Source of the DNA: Cellvibrio sp. pealriver
GTDB lineage: Bacteria; Pseudomonadota; Gammaproteobacteria; Pseudomonadales; Cellvibrionaceae
DNA length: 64,000 nucleotides
Reading direction: 5' to 3'
Assembly (NCBI RefSeq): GCF_001183545.1
Contig: NZ_KQ236688.1
Location: 3,112,395 to 3,176,394 of the forward strand
Below are positions 37,480 through 45,149 of this stretch, in pieces. The translations under genes and the position numbers were made by a program. The notes under the pieces were generated by a model. That model saw only the letters and a program-made list of their open reading frames with translations. It had not been told where the DNA came from and did not search any database. Each line of letters opens with the position of its first letter. The stretch's first letter is position 1.

Positions 37480-38331
37480 ATGAGCCAATTGACTGAATTG
37501 AGTGCCACCAAAAGTTTTGGTGGCTGGCTTAAACGCTACAAGCATCACTCCAACGCCTTGCAGTGCGACATGATTTTTGCGGTTTATCTGCCCCCCCAGG
37601 CAGAGACACAAAAAGTCCCGCTACTTTGGTGGCTATCCGGCCTGACCTGTACCGATGAAAACTTTATGCAGAAAGCGGGTGCGCAGCGGATTGCCGCTGA
37701 GCTGGGCATCGCAATTATCTGCCCCGACACCAGCCCGCGCGGGCTGGATTTACCCGGCGAACACGACAGCTACGATTTTGGCTCTGGTGCAGGTTTCTAC
37801 GTCAATGCGACTCAGGAGCCCTGGAAAAGCCACTACCAAATGTACGATTACGTGACCAAAGAGTTACCGGAGCTTGCCATGGAAAACCTGCCACTTAACG
37901 GCCGCGAAGCCATCAGTGGCCACTCCATGGGCGGTCACGGCGCACTGGTATTGGCGCTGCGCCAACCGGATCGCTACACATCTGTGTCTGCGTTTGCCCC
38001 CATCACCAACCCAAGTAATTGCCCCTGGGGGCAAAAAGCGTTTAGCGGTTATCTGGGTCCTGAACACAATACCTGGGCGCAATACGATGCCTGCGAACTG
38101 ATCGCAGCGGGAGCATCAAAGCAGGAGTTATTTGTCGATCAAGGCGAAACCGATAATTTCAAAACCGAGCAACTCAAACCCGAGCAATTACAAGCAGCGT
38201 GCAAAGCAGCGGGGCATCCGCTGGTTTACCGCAACCATGCAGGGTACGACCACAGCTACTTTTTTATCGCGAGTTTTATCGAAGATCACCTGCGTTACCA
38301 CGCGCGCCATCTTGGCGTAGAAAAAACCTGA
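37480..38331 (+). CDS. fghA: S-formylglutathione hydrolase
   Basis: 283 residues, typical length. Esterase-D family features: LLWWLSGLTCTDENF, the nucleophile elbow GHSMGGHG (S149), and the catalytic His in AGYDHSYFF near the C-terminus. It hydrolyses S-formylglutathione to formate and glutathione. A CAGGAG ribosome site precedes the ATG. It is co-oriented with adhC and probably co-transcribed. Confidence 0.96.
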   Translation: MSQLTELSATKSFGGWLKRYKHHSNALQCDMIFAVYLPPQAETQKVPLLWWLSGLTCTDENFMQKAGAQRIAAELGIAIICPDTSPRGLDLPGEHDSYDFGSGAGFYVNATQEPWKSHYQMYDYVTKELPELAMENLPLNGREAISGHSMGGHGALVLALRQPDRYTSVSAFAPITNPSNCPWGQKAFSGYLGPEHNTWAQYDACELIAAGASKQELFVDQGETDNFKTEQLKPEQLQAACKAAGHPLVYRNHAGYDHSYFFIASFIEDHLRYHARHLGVEKT

Positions 38332-38674
38332 TTCGGGTTTTGGCGAGGAAGGACCGGGTGAGGAAATTCGAAAGTAACGGGAGATTGGGGAAGAACAGAG
38401 GTTGAACAGAAGAAGGAAGGTGGAAACTCAAGTCCTTTTGAGCTCACTAAACCACTCACTCATATCATGGTCATGCCCGTTCTTTATACTCTTGGTTTTT
38501 TAAAAAACCCAATTCGCCCTGCAATAAATGTGATGAAAATCCCATATTTGTCGTCAAATGCATCAACTTATTACAAGATATTACAGCTTTTTATAATGTG
38601 ACGCTTTTATCAACGCTAAAAAAAGCGCCCTTGGGCGCTTTTTTTGGAATAAGCCGAAGCCGATAAGCCTGTGT
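38332..38674. other. Convergent intergenic region after fghA
   Basis: About 340 bases with no credible gene. Only the bidirectional terminator at 38618-38645 is recognisable. Confidence 0.6.
38618..38645. terminator. Bidirectional terminator between fghA and the MFS gene
   Basis: AAAAAAAGCGCCC-TT-GGGCGCTTTTTTT, symmetrical with T runs on both strands, between convergent genes. Confidence 0.85.
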
Positions 38675-39907
38675 TTATTCGCTGTGGGCAAAACGTTTGC
38701 GCAGTATAAACAGCACACTGAAGGCGATGATCAATACACCAGGAATCATCGCCAGATTCTGCAGGGTTGCTTGACCTGCAACTAACTCAACCGCATCGCC
38801 GGTCACGCCGCTGGCAACCGCTTCCGCTTTCGCATCATCCAACCAGCCGCCAATTACCGGGTTCCACATACTGACCGAGAACATGCCCGCACCACCCATC
38901 AAGGACATACCCAAGGCACCGGTTTTAGCGGTGTATTCGCTGGTAAAGCCGATCATGGTTGGCCAGAAATAAGTGACGCCCAGCGCGAATACGGCTGCGG
39001 ATACATAAATCATGAAGCCTGAAGCCTGGCTCAACAGCAACAAACCAATCGTGGTCACAATCGCCGACATCACCAATACACCGGCTGGATTAAAGGCATG
39101 GACGAGCGGGCCAGCAAAGAAACGGCCTAACGCCATCAAGCCTGCGGTCAATGCCAGAATCATCATCGGGTGCACATCGGAGGATTCAAAAATACGGCCC
39201 ACCCATTGCTGCGCGCCAAACTCGGAGATGGCGGTCATGGTCATGCACACGATCATAAACAGGAACAGCGGCGAGAAGAGCGCCTTGATGTTGGTCGCGG
39301 TTGAGGTCTCGGAATTGGCCATGCTGGGGAAAGGCTGACCGAAAATCATGAAGCCGTAGATCAGCGTCGGGATGATCATGATCGCGATTTGCATCTGCCA
39401 GCCCAAGCCCAATTTGGTCATCAGCGCCGACACCAGTGAGCCGATCACAATACCGCCCGGGAACCACACATGGAATTTATTGAGCATCGCGGTTTTGCGA
39501 GTGTGATAAATATCGGCAATGAGCGGGTTACACGCCGCTTCAACCGAGCCGTTGGCGAAGCCGATAAAAAAGCTCGACAGCAACAGCGTCCAAAAACCGC
39601 CGGCGGTGATGGTCAAAATCAAGCCGAGTAAATGGCAGGCAAATGCCAGATACATCAGCGTACGCGCACCAACGTAGTTATAAATCAAACCGCCGAACAT
39701 CATGGCAATTGGGAAACCCAAAAATGCCATGCCATTGATCCAACCCAGCTCGGTGTTGTTGAAATTAAATTTAACGCTGAGCTCGCTCAAAATACCCGCG
39801 CGAATCGCGAAGGTCATGGCGGTTACGATCAGCGCAATACAACACGCCATAAATAACCGCTGGGGATTGATTGTCGCAGGGGATAGCGTCGCAGAGGAGG
39901 TGGTCAT
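38675..39907 (-). CDS. MFS transporter, probably sugar or glycoside uptake
   Basis: 410 residues with about 12 membrane segments. The cytoplasmic loop signature between the second and third helices is GGLIYNYVGARTLMYLA, a major-facilitator A-like motif. A function in sugar uptake is inferred from co-orientation with a Gfo/Idh/MocA dehydrogenase and a TIM-barrel sugar isomerase, a common trio for uncommon sugars, inositols or 3-keto-glycosides. The start at 39907 has AAGG upstream. It is the last gene of the set. Confidence 0.8.
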   Translation of the reverse strand: MTTSSATLSPATINPQRLFMACCIALIVTAMTFAIRAGILSELSVKFNFNNTELGWINGMAFLGFPIAMMFGGLIYNYVGARTLMYLAFACHLLGLILTITAGGFWTLLLSSFFIGFANGSVEAACNPLIADIYHTRKTAMLNKFHVWFPGGIVIGSLVSALMTKLGLGWQMQIAIMIIPTLIYGFMIFGQPFPSMANSETSTATNIKALFSPLFLFMIVCMTMTAISEFGAQQWVGRIFESSDVHPMMILALTAGLMALGRFFAGPLVHAFNPAGVLVMSAIVTTIGLLLLSQASGFMIYVSAAVFALGVTYFWPTMIGFTSEYTAKTGALGMSLMGGAGMFSVSMWNPVIGGWLDDAKAEAVASGVTGDAVELVAGQATLQNLAMIPGVLIIAFSVLFILRKRFAHSE

Positions 39908-39960
39908 AATGGGTTTACCTTTTGTTATTGTGATCGTTTATGTTGTCATCATTTGTATTG

Positions 39961-39984
39961 CGCGCGGCAAAACAGCACCGCGCG
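39961..39984. other. Intercistronic hairpin in the sugar cluster
   Basis: CGCGCGG (39961-39967) pairs with CCGCGCG (39978-39984) between the dehydrogenase and MFS genes. Without a T run on the minus strand it is more likely a processing or stability element than a terminator. Confidence 0.4.
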
Positions 39985-40010
39985 TTTTAGTCAAAAATGC
40001 CTGAAAAACC

Positions 40011-41156
40011 TTATGCCAGCGGTGTCCAAACACCATCGCGCTGACTTGAGGTTAGCACAGCGTTAATAAAGCGCATGCCTTCCACACCGGTGTCGATATT
40101 CGGTACCCAGTTTTGCAAAAAGTGCGCTTCACCTTGCGCGCGTGCAACCAAAATATCGGCGATGTCTTTGTACAAGTTGGCGAAACCTTCGAGATAACCT
40201 TCCGGATGCCCGCCCGGTGTACGCATGCCGCGCGCGGCAATTTCACTGCCGATATCACCGCGGCGGGTGATGCGCTGGCGCGGTTTGTTTAATTCGGCAA
40301 ACCACAATTCATTCGGGTTTTCCTGCGCCCATTCGATACCGGCTTTATCGCCAAATACGCGGATGCGCAAACCATTCTCGCAACCCGGTGCTACCTGGCT
40401 GCTCCACAGCATGCCTTTCGCGCCGCCATCAAAACGCAGCAGTGCGTGCACGTTGTCATCCACCAAACGACCATCGACAAAACTGGTCAAATCCGCGCTC
40501 ACGGCGCTGAGTTTTTGCTGGGTAATAAAACGCGCAAGTTGGAACGCGTGGGTGCCGATATCGCCCAGACAACCCGCCGCACCGGAGCGCGCCGGGTCAG
40601 TGCGCCATGAGGCTTGTTTGTTGTCATCGCCCGCCGCTTCAGTCAGCCATTCTTGTGGATATTCCACTTGCACTACACGGATTTTTCCAAGCTTGCCCTG
40701 TTCAACCAATTCACGCGCGTAACGCACCAGAGGGTACGCCGAATAATTGTGGGTGAGCGCAAAGAAGCAGCCGCTTTTTTTCACGATCTGCTCAAGCTCC
40801 AGCGCTTCTTCCAAGGTGCGCGTCACCGGCTTATCGCAAATTACATCAATGCCCGCTTCCAAACAGGCTTTGGCGACGGGAAAGTGCATATGGTTAGGGG
40901 TAACGATCACCACCGCTTGAATACCATCGGCGCGTGTTTTTTCCACACGCAACATTTCTTCGTAAGAGGTGTAAGCGCGATCCGCAGTGATGTGCAGATC
41001 CGCAGCGGATAATTTTGCATTTTCCGGATTGGATGAAAGCGCACCGGCGACCAATTCAAAACGGTCATCCAAACGCGCAGCAATGCGATGCACCGCACCG
41101 ATAAATGCGCCGCGGCCACCGCCAACCATTGCATAACGAATTCGTGGAGTTGTCAT
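40011..41156 (-). CDS. Gfo/Idh/MocA-family oxidoreductase
   Basis: 381 residues. The Rossmann start MVGGGRGAFIGAVHR binds NAD(P); ICDKPVTRTLEEALEL carries the family's catalytic lysine; GDIGTHAFQLARF supplies the conserved His. The substrate is probably a cyclic polyol or sugar ring oxidised at a hydroxyl. It sits between the TIM-barrel isomerase and the MFS transporter. The spacing to the isomerase is unusual because a long palindromic repeat lies between them. Confidence 0.88.
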   Translation of the reverse strand: MTTPRIRYAMVGGGRGAFIGAVHRIAARLDDRFELVAGALSSNPENAKLSAADLHITADRAYTSYEEMLRVEKTRADGIQAVVIVTPNHMHFPVAKACLEAGIDVICDKPVTRTLEEALELEQIVKKSGCFFALTHNYSAYPLVRYARELVEQGKLGKIRVVQVEYPQEWLTEAAGDDNKQASWRTDPARSGAAGCLGDIGTHAFQLARFITQQKLSAVSADLTSFVDGRLVDDNVHALLRFDGGAKGMLWSSQVAPGCENGLRIRVFGDKAGIEWAQENPNELWFAELNKPRQRITRRGDIGSEIAARGMRTPGGHPEGYLEGFANLYKDIADILVARAQGEAHFLQNWVPNIDTGVEGMRFINAVLTSSQRDGVWTPLA

Positions 41157-41192
41157 AGTTAGATCTTCTTGTTGCAGGTTGAAATTATTTTT

Positions 41193-41297
41193 CCCTCACC
41201 CGGCCTCTCCCAGAGGGAGAGGGGATAAAGTCCCAAATGAATTTCCTACGAAGTAAATTCAGTCCCCTCTCCCTCTGGGAGAGGGTTAGGGTGAGGG
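41193..41297. repeat. Palindromic repeat (REP/MITE-like), about 105 bp
   Basis: The arms CCCTCACCC...CCAGAGGGAGAGGGG (from 41193) and CCCCTCTCCCTCTGGGAGAGGG...GGTGAGGG (to 41297) are inverted, and the centre carries a second inverted pair (TGAATTT/AAATTCA). The C/T-rich arm is of a type that I know to recur in many gammaproteobacterial genomes. It lies 12 bases after the stop of the isomerase gene and inside the sugar cluster. Confidence 0.85.
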
Positions 41298-41308
41298 CAA
41301 TCGAGGAA

Positions 41309-42361
41309 TCACAATCCCAGAATCCGGCGATTCTTCGCTTCATCAATTCCGCTTTTTGCAAAATCATCAAACGCGCGCTCAGTCACTTTAATAATGTGCT
41401 GCTGAATAAATGGCGCGCCTTCTGCCGCACCCACTTCCGGATGCTTCAGGCAGCATTCCCATTCCAACACCGCCCAGCCGTCGTAATCGTAGGCGGCGAA
41501 TTTGGAGAAAATTTGTTTGAAATCCACTTGGCCATCGCCCAGTGAGCGGAAGCGGCCCGCGCGATTCACCCAGCTCTCATAACCGCCGTAAACGCCTTGC
41601 TGCGCGCTCGGGTTAAATTCCGCATCTTTCACATGGAACATTTTGATGCGTGCGTGATAGCGGTCGATAAACGCCAGATAATCGAGTTGCTGCAACACAA
41701 AGTGCGATGGGTCGAACAAAATATTCGCGCGCGGATGATTGTCTACCGCCGCGAGGAAGCGCTCAAAGGTCGCGCCATCGTGCAGGTCTTCACCCGGATG
41801 GATTTCGTAGCACACATCCACACCGGCTTTATCAAACGCATCCAGAATCGGCAACCAACGCTCGGCCAATTCTTCAAAGCCTTTTTCTACCAAACCAGCG
41901 GGGCGCTGTGGCCATGGGTACAAGTAAGGCCAGAGCAGCGCGCCGGAGAAAGTCGCATGGGCATTCAGGCCGAGGTTTTTGCTCGCCTGCGCCGCCATCA
42001 TTAATTGCTCAACCGCCCAGGCCTGACGCGCTTTGGGGTTGCCGCGCACTGACTCTGGTGCGAAGCCATCAAACATATCATCGTAAGCGGGATGCACAGC
42101 CACTAACTGGCCTTGCAAATGGGTAGACAATTCCGTCGCAACCAAACCGTGTTTGGCCAGGGTCGCCTGAATTTGGGCGCAGTATTCCGGGCTTTTTGCC
42201 GCCTGCTCCAGATCGAACAGTCGCTTGTCCCAGGTTGGGATTTGCACGCCTTTAAAACCCAAACTCGCCACCCAACCGGCGATCGAATCCAGACTGTTAA
42301 AGGGAGCTTCATCGCCCGCAAATTGGGCGAGGAAAATAGCGGGGCCTTTGAGGGTTTTCAT
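41309..42361 (-). CDS. Sugar phosphate isomerase/epimerase family TIM-barrel protein
   Basis: 350 residues of the xylose-isomerase-like TIM-barrel family: an early KGVQIPTWDKRLFDL, the metal-ligand segments VCYEIHPGEDLHDG, NILFDPSHFVLQ and MFHVKDAEF, and a late DYDGWAVLEWECC. Ligands Glu, Asp, His and Glu are all present, so it should bind a divalent metal. A GGAGAA site precedes the ATG at 42361. With the Gfo/Idh protein and the MFS transporter it is a likely catabolic operon for an unidentified sugar or polyol. Confidence 0.88.
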   Translation of the reverse strand: MKTLKGPAIFLAQFAGDEAPFNSLDSIAGWVASLGFKGVQIPTWDKRLFDLEQAAKSPEYCAQIQATLAKHGLVATELSTHLQGQLVAVHPAYDDMFDGFAPESVRGNPKARQAWAVEQLMMAAQASKNLGLNAHATFSGALLWPYLYPWPQRPAGLVEKGFEELAERWLPILDAFDKAGVDVCYEIHPGEDLHDGATFERFLAAVDNHPRANILFDPSHFVLQQLDYLAFIDRYHARIKMFHVKDAEFNPSAQQGVYGGYESWVNRAGRFRSLGDGQVDFKQIFSKFAAYDYDGWAVLEWECCLKHPEVGAAEGAPFIQQHIIKVTERAFDDFAKSGIDEAKNRRILGL

Positions 42362-42402
42362 GGTAATTCTCCGGCAGTGGCGGGACGGCGCGCGTCCATA
42401 TC

Positions 42403-42446
42403 GTTTTTAATGTATCTGTTTGTTTTTAACGTGTCGTTTTCAATGT
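42403..42446 (+). repeat. Three copies of GTTTTYAAYGT upstream of the isomerase
   Basis: GTTTTTAATGT (42403), GTTTTTAACGT (42422) and GTTTTCAATGT (42436), in one orientation, 19 and 14 bases apart, about 40-85 bases before the isomerase start codon at 42361. They may be regulator half-sites. Confidence 0.45.
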
Positions 42447-42624
42447 TTCGACTGCGCAGACAGGCCTGCGCAGCGACAAATATCGGATTTATTATTTCAG
42501 GCGCAAGACTTTATGCCATGTCGCCCAAGGGAGCGATACGCCAAAACAGTTATTTACACTTCTTATAGTACTTATAACCCAAAGCTACCCGACGGGCAGC
42601 TCCAAGGTCAATCATAGACTGCTT

Positions 42625-44544
42625 TTAATGAAGCTCCGCCAATACTCCGGCAAACGCCACGCCCGCCAAGGCACCAAATGCCGGGTGGGATTTAAGTGCC
42701 GAGCGGCTGGTGGCCGGGCTGGGCAGGCCACACAAAAACCGCGCCATTTGGCGTGGCTGGCGCAATACGGCATGACCTTCACTTTTTAAGCTGGTGATCA
42801 GGTTTTGCTGCGCCGATGTAAGCGGTACAGCCATGGGCAATTCAACCTGAGCAGATGATGGGTTGCGGCAGTGATTGCAGATGCCGCAGGGCTGCGCGCT
42901 GGCCTCGCCAAAATACTGCATCAGCTGCTGGCTCAAACAAGCGGGATTATTGGCAAACGCGAGCACACTGTGGATGCGCTTGATATCGCGCGCTTCGCGC
43001 TCAGCAAATAATCGATTTAGATGTTCGCAGAGCGCGTTGAGTTGTTCTGGCGATTTGATCGCTTGATTGTTTTTGTAACCTTGGCGCAAATTGGCGACGG
43101 TTAATTCAATCCAACCTTTTTCGGCGATGTAATCCAGCGCCTTGGTGATGCGTTCTTTAGGCTCATTTAATTGCTGCGGCGCAGTCAGCATATCAATTGA
43201 CAACCACTTTCTGCCCATGCGCCCGACCGAAAATAATGTCTGCAAAAACGCCGCACGCTCTGCATCAAACTGTGAAGCAATAAATTGCGCACTCTGAGTA
43301 AAATGAATTTTATATTCGGTATAAAACGGACTCTGCGCGCTGATGACGTTTTGTAATTCAAGATAGGTGAGCGCGGTATTTAATACCAGCGGGCGCAGGT
43401 CAAATTGGTTGGACAACTCGTAAGTGGAAATATCAAATACATCCTCAAACGCGAGCAAGTGCTCTACCAACGCACGCACACTTTCTGCTGTAGGTGTATC
43501 GCCATAGGTAAAATTTTCCAGCGTGCGAATGTCATCGCCCACCGCTAGCATTTCGCACAGCGATGGATTGCCATCGCGCCCGGCGCGGCCAATTTCCTGC
43601 ACGTAGTTTTCTATCGATTTGGGCAAATTAAAATGGTAAACCGCGCGGATATTGCTTTTATCGATGCCCATTCCAAAGGCGATAGTCGCCACTACAATCG
43701 GCACTTCGCCACTCATAAACTGGTTTTGTACTTGCTCACGCTCATCGTCTTTTAAACCGGCGTGATAGTGCGCTGCATTCAAACCAGCTGCGTTAATCGC
43801 AGTGGCAACTTCTTCTGCCGTTTTTTGCAGAGTGACATAAATAATCGTCGCCGCATCGCGCGGGTGTTTGTGCAAACGCGCAAGCAACAATTCCATGCGC
43901 GTCTCAGCCGTGCAGGGTGTAACACGCAATTGCAAATTGGGGCGCGCAAAGCTGGTCTGAATGTGATGCTCTGGTTGTATCGCAAATTGTTTGCAAATAT
44001 CAGCAGCCACACTCGGCGTTGCCGTCGCGGTCAATGCAAGCACACGCTCAACGCACAATTTTTTGGCAAGGTCGGCAAGCAGTAAATAATCCGGCCGAAA
44101 GTTGTGACCCCATTCGGAAATACAGTGGGCTTCATCAATGGCCAATAAACTGATGTTTAATTGTCCGAGCCGCTGCACAAAACGTTCATTCTTCAAGCGC
44201 TCGGGCGAGACATACAATAATTTCAAACTGCCGTTGTGCAGCGATGAATAGATCGCTTGTGTCTCTTCTTTACTGAGCGATGAATCCAAACGCGCGGCGC
44301 TGATGCCCAAGGCTTGCAGTGCATCCACCTGGTCTTTCATCAACGCAATCAATGGCGATACCACCAGCGTCAATCCATCCAACAATAACGCGGGCAATTG
44401 ATAGCAAAGACTTTTGCCACCGCCGGTGGGAAACACCGCGAGCGCGGAGTGCCCTTGCAGCAGCGCGTTAATCACTGCCTCTTGCCCGGGGCGGAATGCG
44501 GGTAATTTAAAGGTGTTTTGTAACAGTTGTGCGGGTGTTGTCAT
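42625..44544 (-). CDS. recQ: RecQ-family ATP-dependent DNA helicase
   Basis: 639 residues from the ATG at 44544, with AGGA six bases before it. Helicase motifs: Walker A TGGGKSLCYQLPALLL, DEAH in DEAHCISEWGHNFR, TATATPSVAADI, and the motif VI region QEIGRAGRDGNPS. The RecQ zinc domain is marked by PCGICNHC. The C-terminus (about 570-639) is a short Ala/Gly-rich helical part, not a clear HRDC domain, so it differs from E. coli RecQ and resembles the shorter RecQ paralogues. It unwinds 3'-tailed DNA in recombination and repair. Naming it RecQ rather than a paralogue is the main doubt. Confidence 0.92.
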   Translation of the reverse strand: MTTPAQLLQNTFKLPAFRPGQEAVINALLQGHSALAVFPTGGGKSLCYQLPALLLDGLTLVVSPLIALMKDQVDALQALGISAARLDSSLSKEETQAIYSSLHNGSLKLLYVSPERLKNERFVQRLGQLNISLLAIDEAHCISEWGHNFRPDYLLLADLAKKLCVERVLALTATATPSVAADICKQFAIQPEHHIQTSFARPNLQLRVTPCTAETRMELLLARLHKHPRDAATIIYVTLQKTAEEVATAINAAGLNAAHYHAGLKDDEREQVQNQFMSGEVPIVVATIAFGMGIDKSNIRAVYHFNLPKSIENYVQEIGRAGRDGNPSLCEMLAVGDDIRTLENFTYGDTPTAESVRALVEHLLAFEDVFDISTYELSNQFDLRPLVLNTALTYLELQNVISAQSPFYTEYKIHFTQSAQFIASQFDAERAAFLQTLFSVGRMGRKWLSIDMLTAPQQLNEPKERITKALDYIAEKGWIELTVANLRQGYKNNQAIKSPEQLNALCEHLNRLFAEREARDIKRIHSVLAFANNPACLSQQLMQYFGEASAQPCGICNHCRNPSSAQVELPMAVPLTSAQQNLITSLKSEGHAVLRQPRQMARFLCGLPSPATSRSALKSHPAFGALAGVAFAGVLAELH

Positions 44545-45149
44545 GGTGATTCCTGTTGTCATTGCTGGCCTTCCCTGAGCGAGTGTCGGGTGATATTCAT
44601 GTTGCGCGCATCATAAACATATCGCTGATCATTGTGGCTAGCAGGCAGCCCGTTTTCCTGCACAAATCGCTGTGCGCCACTTCACGCAAATCCGTCCCAC
44701 TTTTGTCTTTCAGGTTTGCGCGGTTAACAACTCACCATAAGTGGTCGAACGGCACGCAATCCGCTTTTTTACTCACATCACAAAAATGCATTTCCCTTCT
44801 TTCATGCGCAGCCCGAGCGAAAACCTTAATCAATTGATTAGCAATGATTTTTAACCCGTAGGTTTGTTGCGGCTTATCCGAACACGGCCATTTGCGTTCG
44901 ATGCAACCGTCAGGACGACAGTGTTGTGCAGATTTTTACAATGGCTGCACCACATTCTCTGGTTACAGGAACTGCTGGCTGCAGCGTTTCTTTTTTGATG
45001 GATGAAGACCGGTGATGTGCGGCTGGATTCAGGCCGGGATGGCACGCGAATCCATTCCCACGACACAGTTTTATTAACGGCACAGTTCTATTAACCAACT
45101 TTCCATTAACTAAAAGTCCTTACATAAAAATAACTCAGGAGTATCCACC
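44545..45149. other. 605-base region before the secreted beta-helix gene
   Basis: It should contain the divergent promoters of recQ and the 1010-residue secreted protein. Apart from a short tandem repeat at 45062-45110 I see no gene, RNA or terminator. Confidence 0.5.
45062..45110 (+). repeat. Tandem 17-base repeat upstream of the secreted protein
   Basis: GACACAGTTTTATTAAC (45062-45078) and GGCACAGTTCTATTAAC (45079-45095) are directly adjacent, and a degenerate third copy ending in CCATTAAC follows. It lies about 40-90 bases before the start at 45150 and could be a regulator binding site. Confidence 0.5.
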
